From: CBDVAK01 sp965371945
GTDB taxonomy: Bacteria; Pseudomonadota; Gammaproteobacteria; Competibacterales; JAHEDQ01
Direction of reading: 5' to 3'
DNA length: 34,255 nt
Assembly: GCA_965371945.1 (NCBI GenBank)
Contig: CBDVAK010000003.1
Coordinates: 1 to 34,255 of the forward strand
Below are positions 15,592-24,300 of this stretch, in pieces; position 1 is the first letter of the stretch, and each line of letters starts with the position of its first letter. The notes under the pieces are model-generated. The model searched no databases, was not told the origin of the DNA, and saw only the letters and a list, made by a program, of their open reading frames with translations. The translations under genes were made by a program, and so were the position numbers.

Positions 15592-15987
15592 CCGAAGCTG
15601 TGGACCAACCCCTGCGCTTGGCAAGCGGCGACCGACAAGGTGCCAGGATGGCGCCGCGACAAGCAGGACCGGGAGGTCTTTTCCTAACGGCCCCTTAACA
15701 CGCGAAAGACTGGAAAAGCTGCCGGGACTTCGTGCACACTGCAAACTGTAACCCGGAAATCTCATGAGTCCGGGCAATAGTCGCACATGAAATTGGTTTT
15801 TAAAGATATTTTCAGATTGAACATCGCATCTGTCTTGACGACCGACCGAAGAAGATGCCGTGTGCGATAGAGGGGTACGCGAGGGAACATGCGATTCACG
15901 AATTTTTGGGACAATATCGCGCTTCCCATCGTCGGCAAGCGTCCGGCATACCGCAACCGGTCCTGCCACTGACTCAAGGAGCAACAC
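15592..15987 (+). other. 396-bp gap between rpoN and hpf, with AT-rich promoter-like island
   Basis: The gap contains a 6-bp stem CCCGGA (15752-15757) / TCCGGG (15769-15774) with an 11-base loop, not followed by a T run and so a poor terminator. An AT-rich island lies at 15790-15826, and a TTGACG hexamer at 15835-15840 lacks a -10 at proper spacing. A 27-codon frame (15889-15972, beginning MRFTNFWDNIALP) precedes the hpf ribosome binding site, with GAGGG three bases before its ATG. It may be a leader peptide but is unsupported by any known family. No sigma-54 site (GG-N10-GC with good context) was recognised by eye. Confidence 0.4.
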
Positions 15988-16305
15988 ATGCAGATCCAAT
16001 TGACCGGCCACCACGTGGAAATCAGCGCACCATTGCGTGACTACGTGAACACCAAGCTGGAGCGGGTCATACGACATTTCGATCAGGTCACCAGTGCACA
16101 GGTGATCCTCAGTATCGAAAAACTGCGCCAGAAGGCTGAGGTCAAGCTCCATGTCGCCGGCCATGACCTGTATGCCGATGCAGTCGATGAGGACATGTAT
16201 GCCGCGATCGATGCCCTGACAGATAAGATCGACCGCCAGGTCAGGCGTCACAAGGACAAGATTACCGACCATCACCGCAGCGACAAGCGACGCAGCTACT
16301 CCTGA
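15988..16305 (+). CDS. hpf: Ribosome hibernation promoting factor, short form
   Basis: A 105-residue HPF/RaiA-type protein that binds the 30S subunit and helps form inactive 100S ribosomes in stationary phase. It starts MQIQLTGHHVEISAPLRDYV and continues with the KAEVKLHVAGHDLYADAVDEDMY region typical of the fold (given by position, about residues 49-71). The basic tail HKDKITDHHRSDKRR is also typical. It lacks the extra C-terminal domain of long HPF. AAGGAG lies six bases before the ATG, one of the best ribosome binding sites in the window. It lies between rpoN and ptsN, as in other gammaproteobacteria. Confidence 0.94.
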   Translation: MQIQLTGHHVEISAPLRDYVNTKLERVIRHFDQVTSAQVILSIEKLRQKAEVKLHVAGHDLYADAVDEDMYAAIDALTDKIDRQVRRHKDKITDHHRSDKRRSYS

Positions 16306-16328
16306 ATCGATCCTCCGAAGCCCGCCAG

Positions 16329-16802
16329 ATGAATTTGCAGGATCTCCTGGTTGCTGAACGGGTCGCTTGTCGCGAGCCGGAAATTACGAGCAAAAAGAGA
16401 GCCTTGGAAAAAATCAGCGAGATGTTGGCTGCGGCCGTTCCCAAGGCATCGGCCGAGCAGGTGTTCGACTGTTTGCTGGCCAGGGAACGACTCGGCAGCA
16501 CCGGACTCGGCCACGGCGTGGCGCTGCCTCACGCACGGTTGCCTGAAGCCAGGGGCGCGATCGGTGCCTTATTATGTCTGGAGAACGGTATCGATTTCGA
16601 CTCCGCCGATGGCCAACCGGTCGGCCTGCTGTTTGGTCTGCTGGTACCCGAGAACTCGACCCAGCAGCATCTCGAGGTGCTGGCCTGTCTGGCCGGACTG
16701 TTTCGCGACCCACAACTGTGTGAACAGATGCTGCGATCAGGCTCGCCTGACGCTTTGTTGGCGCTGCTGAAAGAACACTGGCCGCAGGTGGCATCCTCAT
16801 GA
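16329..16802 (+). CDS. ptsN: Nitrogen-regulatory PTS protein EIIA-Ntr
   Basis: A 157-residue EIIA of the fructose/Ntr class. The phospho-accepting histidine is His68 in GVALPHARL. The GSTGLGHG turn before it and the later DGQPVGLLFGLLVPE segment fit the family. EIIA-Ntr receives phosphate from HPr or NPr and regulates potassium transport, nitrogen and envelope stress responses by protein contact; it does not transport sugar. It follows hpf by 23 bases with no obvious ribosome binding site. The remaining phosphorelay genes lie just downstream. Confidence 0.94.
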   Translation: MNLQDLLVAERVACREPEITSKKRALEKISEMLAAAVPKASAEQVFDCLLARERLGSTGLGHGVALPHARLPEARGAIGALLCLENGIDFDSADGQPVGLLFGLLVPENSTQQHLEVLACLAGLFRDPQLCEQMLRSGSPDALLALLKEHWPQVASS

Positions 16803-16917
16803 TGCTGAGCCGGTTCACCAATCGGGGGCGGTGGGATCGTGATCTCGGCCAGACTGACCGCAGACCGCAATCCGACACTGTCCGGGCCGTGGACCAAGCT
16901 CGCTGAGACGAACATTC

Positions 16918-17466
16918 ATGCAGTCTGCCAACGGGTCCGGATCCAGCTGCCATGCAGTGATGCTGCGGGTAGAGGATTGTGGCCTTCTGCTCACCGGCCC
17001 CCCCCGGGTCGGCAAATCTGACCTTGCCTTGCAGTTGATCGCCCGTGGCCACGCCCTGATTTGTGACGATCTGGTACACCTTCACCGGCAGGATCAGCGT
17101 CTTATCGCAGCAGCCACTGAGCATTTCAGTGGCTTCCTGATGGTTCGCGAACTAGGGTTGGTCGATGTCGCCGCGCTGTACGGAGCCCGCGCACTGGCTG
17201 GTTCGCGGCCGGTAGACCTGGTACTTGACCTGCTCCCCGATGCAGCGGATCCGGGTGGTCATGTCGACCCGCTGGCGGGCAACTGGTCGCAAGTGGAATG
17301 GCTGGGTATCCAGGTGCCCAGCCTCGCCTTGCACGGTGCCGCGGGTCGGGATCTCGCCACCCTGACCGAATGTGCCCTGCGCTGCCTGCGCAGGCGTCGG
17401 GACGGTCATGACGATGTCACCAGGTTTCGGCAGCTGGTCGCGACCCACGGCAAGAGCATCTGCTGA
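16918..17466 (+). CDS. hprK: Short HPr kinase/phosphorylase (catalytic domain only)
   Basis: At 182 residues this is a compact form lacking the N-terminal domain of the roughly 310-residue Firmicutes enzyme. HPrK/P phosphorylates a serine of HPr with ATP and reverses the reaction. The P-loop is GPPRVGKS (residues 27-34), where the family usually has a Ser-Gly in place of Pro-Arg. The paired aspartates follow in GHALICDDLV (50-51), and LMVRELGLVDVAALYG corresponds to the HPrK signature region. The stop overlaps the rapZ start (TGATG). The HPr gene three genes downstream keeps its serine. The 115-bp gap upstream of the ATG holds nothing clear, and the ribosome binding site is weak. Activity is inferred, not certain. 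Confidence 0.82.
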   Translation: MQSANGSGSSCHAVMLRVEDCGLLLTGPPRVGKSDLALQLIARGHALICDDLVHLHRQDQRLIAAATEHFSGFLMVRELGLVDVAALYGARALAGSRPVDLVLDLLPDAADPGGHVDPLAGNWSQVEWLGIQVPSLALHGAAGRDLATLTECALRCLRRRRDGHDDVTRFRQLVATHGKSIC

Positions 17467-18323
17467 TGCGTCTCACTATCGTCAGCGGGCTGTCGGGTTC
17501 GGGCAAGAGTATCGCGCTGCAGACATTGGAGGACCTGGACTACTACTGCGCCGACAACCTGCCGATGAGCCTGCTGCCCGCGTTCGTCGAATCGCTGCTG
17601 GGTGCTGGCAATGAGGACAACGACAGGGTGGCGGTTGGCATAGACGCCCGCAACAATCGCCGCGACATCGCGGAATTTTCCAAAATTGTCGATCAGCTGA
17701 CCACCAGCGGTGTCGAAATCGAAACGCTGTTTCTACAGTGTTCGGACGAGGTTCTGGTGCGCCGCTACAGCGAAACCCGACGACGACACCCGCTGGGGCA
17801 CGGCGAGGTACCGCTGTTGGAGGCCATCCGCCAGGAACGCGACCTGATGGCCCCGATCGCGGCACTCGCGGACCTCACCATCGATACCTCACAAACCAAT
17901 GTTCACCAACTCCGTCGAGTGGTTCGCGACCGTGTACCAGGCTCTGCCTCGGGACAGATTTCACTGCTTTTTTGCTCGTTTGGGTATAAACACGGCATCC
18001 CCCGCGATGTCGATTTCGTGTTCGATGTGCGATGCCTGCCGAATCCCCACTGGGAAGCGGGTCTGAAAGAGCTCGACGGCCGCGACCAGCCGGTAATCGA
18101 CTATCTCAGGGGCCACAAAGAGGTGGTCGCGATGCTCGAGGACATCGGCGCATTCATCACCCGCTGGTTGCCTGAGTTCGAAGCCGCCGGTCGCAGCTAT
18201 CTGACCGTGGCGATCGGCTGTACCGGTGGACAACACCGCTCGGTCTACCTGACCGAAGCACTGGCGCAGCGGTTCCATAGCCGCCGGCGTCATGTCATCA
18301 CCCGGCATCAGGAACTGTCGTGA
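17466..18323 (+). CDS. rapZ: RNase adapter protein RapZ
   Basis: A 285-residue nucleotide-binding protein. The P-loop GLSGSGKS is at residues 8-15 and a Walker B-like VGIDARNN near 58. The conserved C-terminal domain ends with AIGCTGGQHRS (249-259), thought to bind a sugar ligand. In enterics RapZ binds GlcN6P-linked small RNAs and delivers GlmZ to RNase E, controlling amino-sugar supply for the envelope. Whether a GlmZ-like RNA exists here is unknown. It overlaps hprK by one base and the EIIA-Man gene by four (GTGA). Confidence 0.95.
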   Translation: MRLTIVSGLSGSGKSIALQTLEDLDYYCADNLPMSLLPAFVESLLGAGNEDNDRVAVGIDARNNRRDIAEFSKIVDQLTTSGVEIETLFLQCSDEVLVRRYSETRRRHPLGHGEVPLLEAIRQERDLMAPIAALADLTIDTSQTNVHQLRRVVRDRVPGSASGQISLLFCSFGYKHGIPRDVDFVFDVRCLPNPHWEAGLKELDGRDQPVIDYLRGHKEVVAMLEDIGAFITRWLPEFEAAGRSYLTVAIGCTGGQHRSVYLTEALAQRFHSRRRHVITRHQELS

Positions 18324-18730
18324 AGGTCGGCCTGCTGCTGATCACCCACAACGACATCGGCCACGAGCTGTTGCAGACCGCGACGCTGACCTTTGGTGGC
18401 TGCCCGATGCCGGCACGCGCACTGGCCGTATGCTCTGACAACGACCCTGACCATCTGCTGGCAGACGCCCGCAAACAGTTGCGAGAAGTGGACAGCGGCC
18501 TCGGTGTGCTGATATTGACTGACTGCTTCGGTTCAACACCCAGCAATATCGCCAGCCGGCTGCTCGAAGAGGGCAACGTACGGGTCGTATCCGGCGTCAG
18601 TCTGCCGATGCTTATCCGGGTTCTCAACTATGCCCGCCTGACCCTGGCCGAGCTGGCCAGCAAGGCTGTCAGCGGGGGTTGCGAAGGTGTCGTGCTGTCG
18701 GGACCGGTACCACTGGAACAAGACAGATGA
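18320..18730 (+). CDS. Stand-alone PTS EIIA component, mannose family
   Basis: A 136-residue EIIA-Man domain (PTS_EIIA type 4). The phosphorylation site is His10 in LLITHNDIGHEL, and DCFGSTPSNIA near residues 68-78 is the conserved loop. No EIIB, EIIC or EIID mannose component occurs in the window, so the protein is probably a regulatory phosphate acceptor from HPr rather than part of a sugar importer. Its GTG overlaps the rapZ stop, with AGGA a few bases upstream, and its end overlaps the HPr gene by four bases. Confidence 0.9.
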   Translation: MKVGLLLITHNDIGHELLQTATLTFGGCPMPARALAVCSDNDPDHLLADARKQLREVDSGLGVLILTDCFGSTPSNIASRLLEEGNVRVVSGVSLPMLIRVLNYARLTLAELASKAVSGGCEGVVLSGPVPLEQDR

Positions 18731-18999
18731 CACAGAGAATCGATGTTGAAATCATCAATCGCCTTGGCCTGCATGCCCGCGCAGCGGCAAAGTTCGTCAC
18801 CCTGGCGTCCGGTTTCGAATCCGAAGTGCGTCTGCTGCGCGATGATCGTGAGGTCAATGGCAAGAGCATCATGGGCGTGATGATGCTGGCCGCCGGCAAG
18901 GGCACAAAACTGGCGATCATCGCCGACGGCGCCGATGCTGACCAGGCCATCGCCGAGCTTGCAAAGCTGGTCAAATCCCGCTTCGGGGAGGACGAGTAG
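18727..18999 (+). CDS. Phosphocarrier protein HPr / NPr
   Basis: A 90-residue HPr. The PEP-dependent site is His16 in GLHARAAAKF, and the regulatory site is Ser47 in KSIMGVMML, the residue HPr kinase modifies. Keeping Ser47 alongside an hprK gene in the same operon supports dual control. The frame is open further upstream to 18679, but the ATG at 18727 overlaps the previous stop (ATGA) and gives the family's start and length. Enzyme I follows after three bases. It could be called ptsH or npr; the context favours a regulatory (Ntr) chain. Confidence 0.95.
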   Translation: MTQRIDVEIINRLGLHARAAAKFVTLASGFESEVRLLRDDREVNGKSIMGVMMLAAGKGTKLAIIADGADADQAIAELAKLVKSRFGEDE

Positions 19000-19002
19000 G
19001 TC

Positions 19003-20739
19003 GTGGCTCTGGCACTGCACGGCATCGGAGTCTCTCGCGGTTACGCGATCGGCGACGTGCGAATTCTGAAAAGGGATCATCTCGAGGTGCTCGAGTATGC
19101 GATCCCCAGCTCCTATATCGCGGACGAGGTGGCCCGTTTGCAACGGGCCCTCGCGCAGGCCAGAAGCGAGCTGCTCGGAATCCGGGACCGGATCCCCAAG
19201 AATGTTTCGGCGGACGTCGCCTCCTTCATCGACACACACCTGCTGATGCTGGAAGACTCCCGCCTCACTACCGAACCGGCCACCTTGATAGAAAGCCGGC
19301 AGTGCAATGCCGAATGGGCCCTGAAGCTACAACGGGATCAACTGGTGCGGATTTTCGACGACATGGAAGATCCCTATCTGCGCACCCGCCGCGACGATGT
19401 CATGCAGGTGGCCAACCGGGTGCTGCGCGCGCTGCTCAACGAAAAGGAGGAAGTAACCTCGGACCCGACCGATGCACCGCTTGACGGTCATATCGTGGTG
19501 GCCGACGATTTGACACCCGCCGATACCGTGCTGATGCAGCATCAGGGTATCGCGGCCTTTGTCACCGAATTTGGCGGACCGCTGTCGCATACGGCAATAC
19601 TGGCACGCAGCCTTGGTATTCCGGCGATCATCGGAGTGCGCTGTGCGCGGCGCTATCTGCACGATGACGAACACGTCATCGTCGATGGTGAGCAAGGTGT
19701 CGTGCTCAGCGCCAACGACCCCCTGGTGCTTTCCGAATATCGTGGCCGTCAGCGCGAACAGCAACGGGCCCGGGCCCGGTTGATCGGACTACGGCACACA
19801 CCGGCTGTCACCCGCGATCATACCGAAGTGGCCCTGCACGCCAATATCGAACTTCCTGACGACGCCGCCCAGGTGATCAGTGGTGGCGCCACCGGAGTCG
19901 GGCTGTACCGCACCGAGTTCCTGTTCATGAACCGCAGCGATGTACCAGAGGAAGAGGAGCATCTGGACTCCTACCGTCGCGTCATCGATGCCCTCGATGG
20001 TAAACCGGTCACCATACGTACTCTTGACCTGGGTGCGGACAAGCAGGTGGACGGTGGCCGAAGCAGCGGCCCGGTTGCCACCAATCCGGCACTCGGTTTG
20101 CGCGCGATCCGCCTTTGTCTCAAGGACCCCGGACTGTTTCAACCCCAGCTTCGAGCCATCCTCAGGGCATCGGCGCTGGGTCCGGTAAGAATGATGATCC
20201 CCATGCTGTCGAGCCTGGTGGAATTGCGACAGCTGAAGCAGATGGTCCACGACGCCAAACGTGAGCTGGCAAGCGAAGGGATCGCCTTTAATCAGAACAT
20301 GCCGATCGGGGGCATGGTGGAAGTACCGGCGGCGGCCATCATGGCGCCCATGTTCTCCCGGCGGCTGGATTTCCTGTCGATCGGCACCAACGATTTGATC
20401 CAGTACACCCTGGCGATCGATCGTATCGACGACGAGGTCAACTATCTCTACGACCCTTTGCACCCGGCGGTGCTGAGACTGGTTTACGACACCATCCACG
20501 CCGGGCGCCACTGCGACATCCCGGTTTCAATGTGCGGTGAAATGGCGGGGGATCCACGGTTTACCCGTCTGCTGCTGGGTCTCGGCTTGCGCGAATTCAG
20601 CATGCACCCGGCTGTGGTACTGGAGATCAAGCAGATCGTTCGGGCGTGTCACGTCGACAGGCTGGAACCCGTTGCACGCGCCATCATGGAGTGCGATGAG
20701 CCGGACCGGCTGCCTGAGTTGCTGGCACGTCTGGAATGA
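19003..20739 (+). CDS. ptsI: Phosphoenolpyruvate-protein phosphotransferase (enzyme I)
   Basis: Enzyme I of 578 residues uses PEP to phosphorylate HPr. The N-terminal HPr-binding helical domain is followed by the active histidine, His196 in GGPLSHTAILARSLG. The PEP-binding TIM-barrel domain shows GVGLYRTEFLFM, TLDLGADK, FLSIGTNDLIQYTLA and the catalytic cysteine in SMCGEMAGD. There is no N-terminal GAF domain, so it is a plain EI and not the PtsP (EI-Ntr) type, although the context is Ntr-like. The start is GTG at 19003, preceded by CGGGGAGG around 18984-18991. It is the source of phosphate for the upstream HPr, EIIA-Man and EIIA-Ntr. Confidence 0.96.
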   Translation: MALALHGIGVSRGYAIGDVRILKRDHLEVLEYAIPSSYIADEVARLQRALAQARSELLGIRDRIPKNVSADVASFIDTHLLMLEDSRLTTEPATLIESRQCNAEWALKLQRDQLVRIFDDMEDPYLRTRRDDVMQVANRVLRALLNEKEEVTSDPTDAPLDGHIVVADDLTPADTVLMQHQGIAAFVTEFGGPLSHTAILARSLGIPAIIGVRCARRYLHDDEHVIVDGEQGVVLSANDPLVLSEYRGRQREQQRARARLIGLRHTPAVTRDHTEVALHANIELPDDAAQVISGGATGVGLYRTEFLFMNRSDVPEEEEHLDSYRRVIDALDGKPVTIRTLDLGADKQVDGGRSSGPVATNPALGLRAIRLCLKDPGLFQPQLRAILRASALGPVRMMIPMLSSLVELRQLKQMVHDAKRELASEGIAFNQNMPIGGMVEVPAAAIMAPMFSRRLDFLSIGTNDLIQYTLAIDRIDDEVNYLYDPLHPAVLRLVYDTIHAGRHCDIPVSMCGEMAGDPRFTRLLLGLGLREFSMHPAVVLEIKQIVRACHVDRLEPVARAIMECDEPDRLPELLARLE

Positions 20740-21275
20740 AACAGGTAACCGATGAGACCATTGCCGGTGACACGACACCGGATCAGGAGGACTCAGGGCC
20801 GCCGAGCAAGAGCCAGCGCAAGCGCGATGCACTGGCGCTGCAGAAGCTGGCCGCACGGCTGAGCGGACTATCCGCCCGCCAGCTGCGGAAACTGCCATTG
20901 CCGGAAACGGTGGTCGCGGCACTCGAGACCGTCAAAGAGATGAAAAGAGGCGGTGCGCGCAAACGCCAGCTCCAGTATATCGCCCGGCTGTTGCGGGCAT
21001 CCGAACCACTGGCCATCGCGGACGCCATGCCGGGCAGCGAGGCACAGAAAATCCGGGAGCAGGCCGACAGCCTCAGAGTCGAGCGCCTGCTCGGCGAGCT
21101 GCGCGATAGTGGCGATACCGGAGTGCAGATACTGGTCGAACGATACCCGGGTCTGGAACGCCAGCAGCTGAGGCAGTTGTTGCGGAATCTACACCGTGAC
21201 AAAGAAAACGACCAGGCGGATTCCCGGGCGCTGGCAAAGATCAGATCCTACCTGGCGAAGCATACCGGCGACTGA
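20736..21275 (+). CDS. darP: Dual-action ribosomal maturation protein DarP (YjgA/DUF615)
   Basis: A 179-residue, highly charged helical protein of the DUF615 family, which associates with late 50S precursors. Visible features are the basic start of the domain KSQRKRDALALQKLA (about residues 24-38), LPLPETVVAALE, the GGARKRQLQYIARLLR motif, and the closing SRALAKIRSYL. It overlaps the enzyme I stop by four bases (ATGA), so it may be co-translated with the PTS genes although no functional link is known. It is the last plus-strand gene, convergent with yhdP across 75 bases that hold no clear terminator. Confidence 0.9.
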   Translation: MKQVTDETIAGDTTPDQEDSGPPSKSQRKRDALALQKLAARLSGLSARQLRKLPLPETVVAALETVKEMKRGGARKRQLQYIARLLRASEPLAIADAMPGSEAQKIREQADSLRVERLLGELRDSGDTGVQILVERYPGLERQQLRQLLRNLHRDKENDQADSRALAKIRSYLAKHTGD

Positions 21276-21350
21276 CGTTCACGACGCCACCGTACCCGCC
21301 GATGGCCGGGCGGCAAAGCCTCGCTCGCTTCGGCGCACGCCCCTCCCCGG

Positions 21351-24300
21351 TCAACTGTCTCCGGGTTGATCCTGCCACGCCTCCGGCTGCTTGATCCTGG
21401 GAACCAAGGTGATAATCGGATCACTCCAACTGCCGGTGATGGTGTATTCCACTTTGTTCGCTTCATCGATTGACCGCCCCAGCACCTGGCTGGCCAGAAA
21501 CCCCGCGGCACCGCCCACGGGCCCGGCCGCAATCAGTCCCGCCAATGGCAGTGAGGCGCCGACGGCCGGGAATACCTGAACCTGCTGGTCGTAGTCCTGC
21601 GCAACCAGCCCGACGCGTCCGTCGATCCGCAAACGGGCCACAGGACCGTCAACCTGCAGCTCGCGGATATATGCGTCTCCCGCGGAGAAATCGAGTTCAC
21701 CGACGATACTGTCGAAACTGAATCCTTTCTCGAACAAGTCGCTGAAATCCAGACTCAGACGCCGCACCAGACCGCTTAACGTAAACAGACCAACCACCCG
21801 CCCCGCTCCAGGGTCCACCTCTAAGAAACGCCCTTTCCCCAGTTCGATACTCATGTCGCCGTTGAGGCTGGCAAGGTCCGGGGCAGGCAGCGCGCCAAGC
21901 CATTTCCCCTTCATTCGCATGCTGCCTTCGGCACCATCGATAGCCGCATAGATGTCGAGATCCCTGAGGGCGGCACCCATGTCCTCAGCCTCCAGGTTCA
22001 GGCTCAACGCGGAACGCTGGCTGCCATCGTCGCGCTGGGTCCAGCTACCGCCCGCTTCGAGCACGAACTGCTGGCCCGTTAGCTTCAACTCCTCGATCTC
22101 CAAACCATCGGGCAGGCGGCGTGTCAACAATCGTAGACGACCACCCGGCGCATCTTCGAATCTCAGGTTTTCAATGTCGAGCTGCAACAGTGGCAAAGTC
22201 GACGGATCAGGCCAGTCGGTGGAAGCATCGGCGGCGCCATCCGCGGGCGGGGCCACCGGGCTTTCGGACCTCAACACCACGTTCTGAAACTGCCCCCGGA
22301 CCACCGTTTCGGTCAGGGGCACGCTGCCTTTGATACTGCCATTGAAGTCGGGGTCGCCAATCACCACCGACCAGTCTTTGGTGTCAGCGTCGATGGCAAC
22401 CTCGCTTACCATGTGGCCGCCCACGGTGACCTTGCCAACATCCAGATTTACACTTCGCAACCAACCCGGATAGGCCAATCCGGTTCCCGGCAGCCGGAGG
22501 CGCCAAGCGTCGATGTCCAGCTCGGTCAGCGTACCGTCCACCGCAACACCCGCCTGCCCCGGCAACTCTGCCGCGCCGGGTCCAAATCGCAACGCCGCGC
22601 GTTGCAGTTGAGGGCTGTCCGGGTTACCACCCAGCTGCGCGATGAGCTGCATTTGCGGCGCATAGCTCGCTTCCACCTCTACCACCCCGGCATCGCTGCT
22701 GCGGGCCTCGATCCGCAGCTGCCTGGCCGCACCAGCCTGTTTGCCGACCGGCGCTGGCAGCTTGACATCGACGCCCCGCAGATCCGAGTCGAGCGCGACC
22801 CGCAGACCGGGACGCTGGTTGTCCCACTCGATCCGAGCCTGCCAGGCGCTGCTGCCCGCAAGGTATTGCGAAAAATCGTAACCAAACTGCTTCATCCATG
22901 GCACCAGTGACAGCGCCCCCCTGGCCGCCAGCACGGTGGTATACGAGTTGCCGGTACTGCGCCCGCTGATTTCGGCAGAAACGGTTCCACCACGGAGGTT
23001 CGCCGTCAAACGTCCTGCATCGGCGCCGAGTTCGGAGAATCCAACCTCACCACTGACGTTGGTCAGCGGCAGGTGCCACTGCCGCAACTCCAGGGCCGCA
23101 TCCGCGGTGCGCACCTGACCCCGGATGCGGGGCTGCAAGGTCTTCAGCGGCAACTGCAGATCGAGTTGCAGCTCGCTTGCGCCGGACAGGTTCAGGGGTT
23201 CCAGTTGTGCTCCCAAGCTGTCGGTCAACGGTGACGCCTGAACGAATTGCAGCATGTCCCGAAGATCTGCGTTGGTGGTGCTTGTCAGCGACAATACTGG
23301 TTCCAGCAACTCGGGGATAGCCACCCGGGTATCGATGGCCTCGAGCGCCGACAACTTTGCGCTGCTGGCCACGGCCTCCATGCCGGCGCCACGAAAAGTG
23401 ATATCGGCAGCCATTTCTGCCGCCCGCGGCCATTTCGGGTCGAAGTCCAGTATCGCGTCGTCGATCCCGAAGGCGACCAGAAATGTACCGGAATGATCAT
23501 TGAACGGGAAGCGCCTCAGCGGACCACGCAACAGCACCCCCCCTGAAGTCACGTGGGCATCGACGATCGCCCGGTCCAGCCACTCGACCAGCACCGGTTT
23601 CATGATGCCCACCGGCAGATAGCGGGAGGTCTGGCTGCCATCGCCGTCTCGAAAGAAGACCTGCAGGTCCATGAAAGACGGGCGTGTATCCCCATACCAG
23701 CGCAGATCAACACGGCTGCGGGTCTCGATATCCGGACTGATGACTCGCAGATCGCTGGTTTGAAACTGCCAAACCCCATCGTTTCGTTCCAGGGTAAGCG
23801 GCCCCTCCACACTCACCAGTGGCAAGGGGTCGCGAAACAGCGTGGGTAAAGTCACGCTGGCATCCTGGCTGTCGAGTGTCAGATCCAGCCGTTCGCCGCG
23901 CAACCGCAAGCGACCGCTGAGTCCGCTGCCACCGGGCATCTTGCCCACCGCGTCGATGCCGATGTTCTCAAAGGCGGCGCTCATGACGGTGTCTTTGCCG
24001 AGCCCTCCCCCGCCGCGTAGCCAGCCCAGCCTCAGGTCACGAACACTGCCGCGGGGACGCGCCGCCTGCAACCAGTCCTGCCAGCGCTGCGGGAGCTGGC
24101 CACTGACATTGGCGAACACGGCTGCCATTTCCAGAGGCAGCTCGGCAAGTTCGATCTGCAGCGAGCGCAGCTGCTGGTCCTGACCACGCCGGGCCCGGAT
24201 ATAAGCACCCGGCAGTCGCCACCGCGATGGTCCCGAATCCACTGTCAGATGGTCCATCTGCAATCGCCAGTCGCCTTGCTCTGGTGTGGCCAGAAACTGG

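Noticed and set aside
15752..15774. Hairpin downstream of rpoN considered as an intrinsic terminator
   Set aside because: The stem is only six pairs with an 11-base loop and no T run follows.
21276..21350. Search for a bidirectional terminator between darP and yhdP
   Set aside because: Only a weak 5-bp stem (21296-21313) without T runs is present, so no terminator is called.
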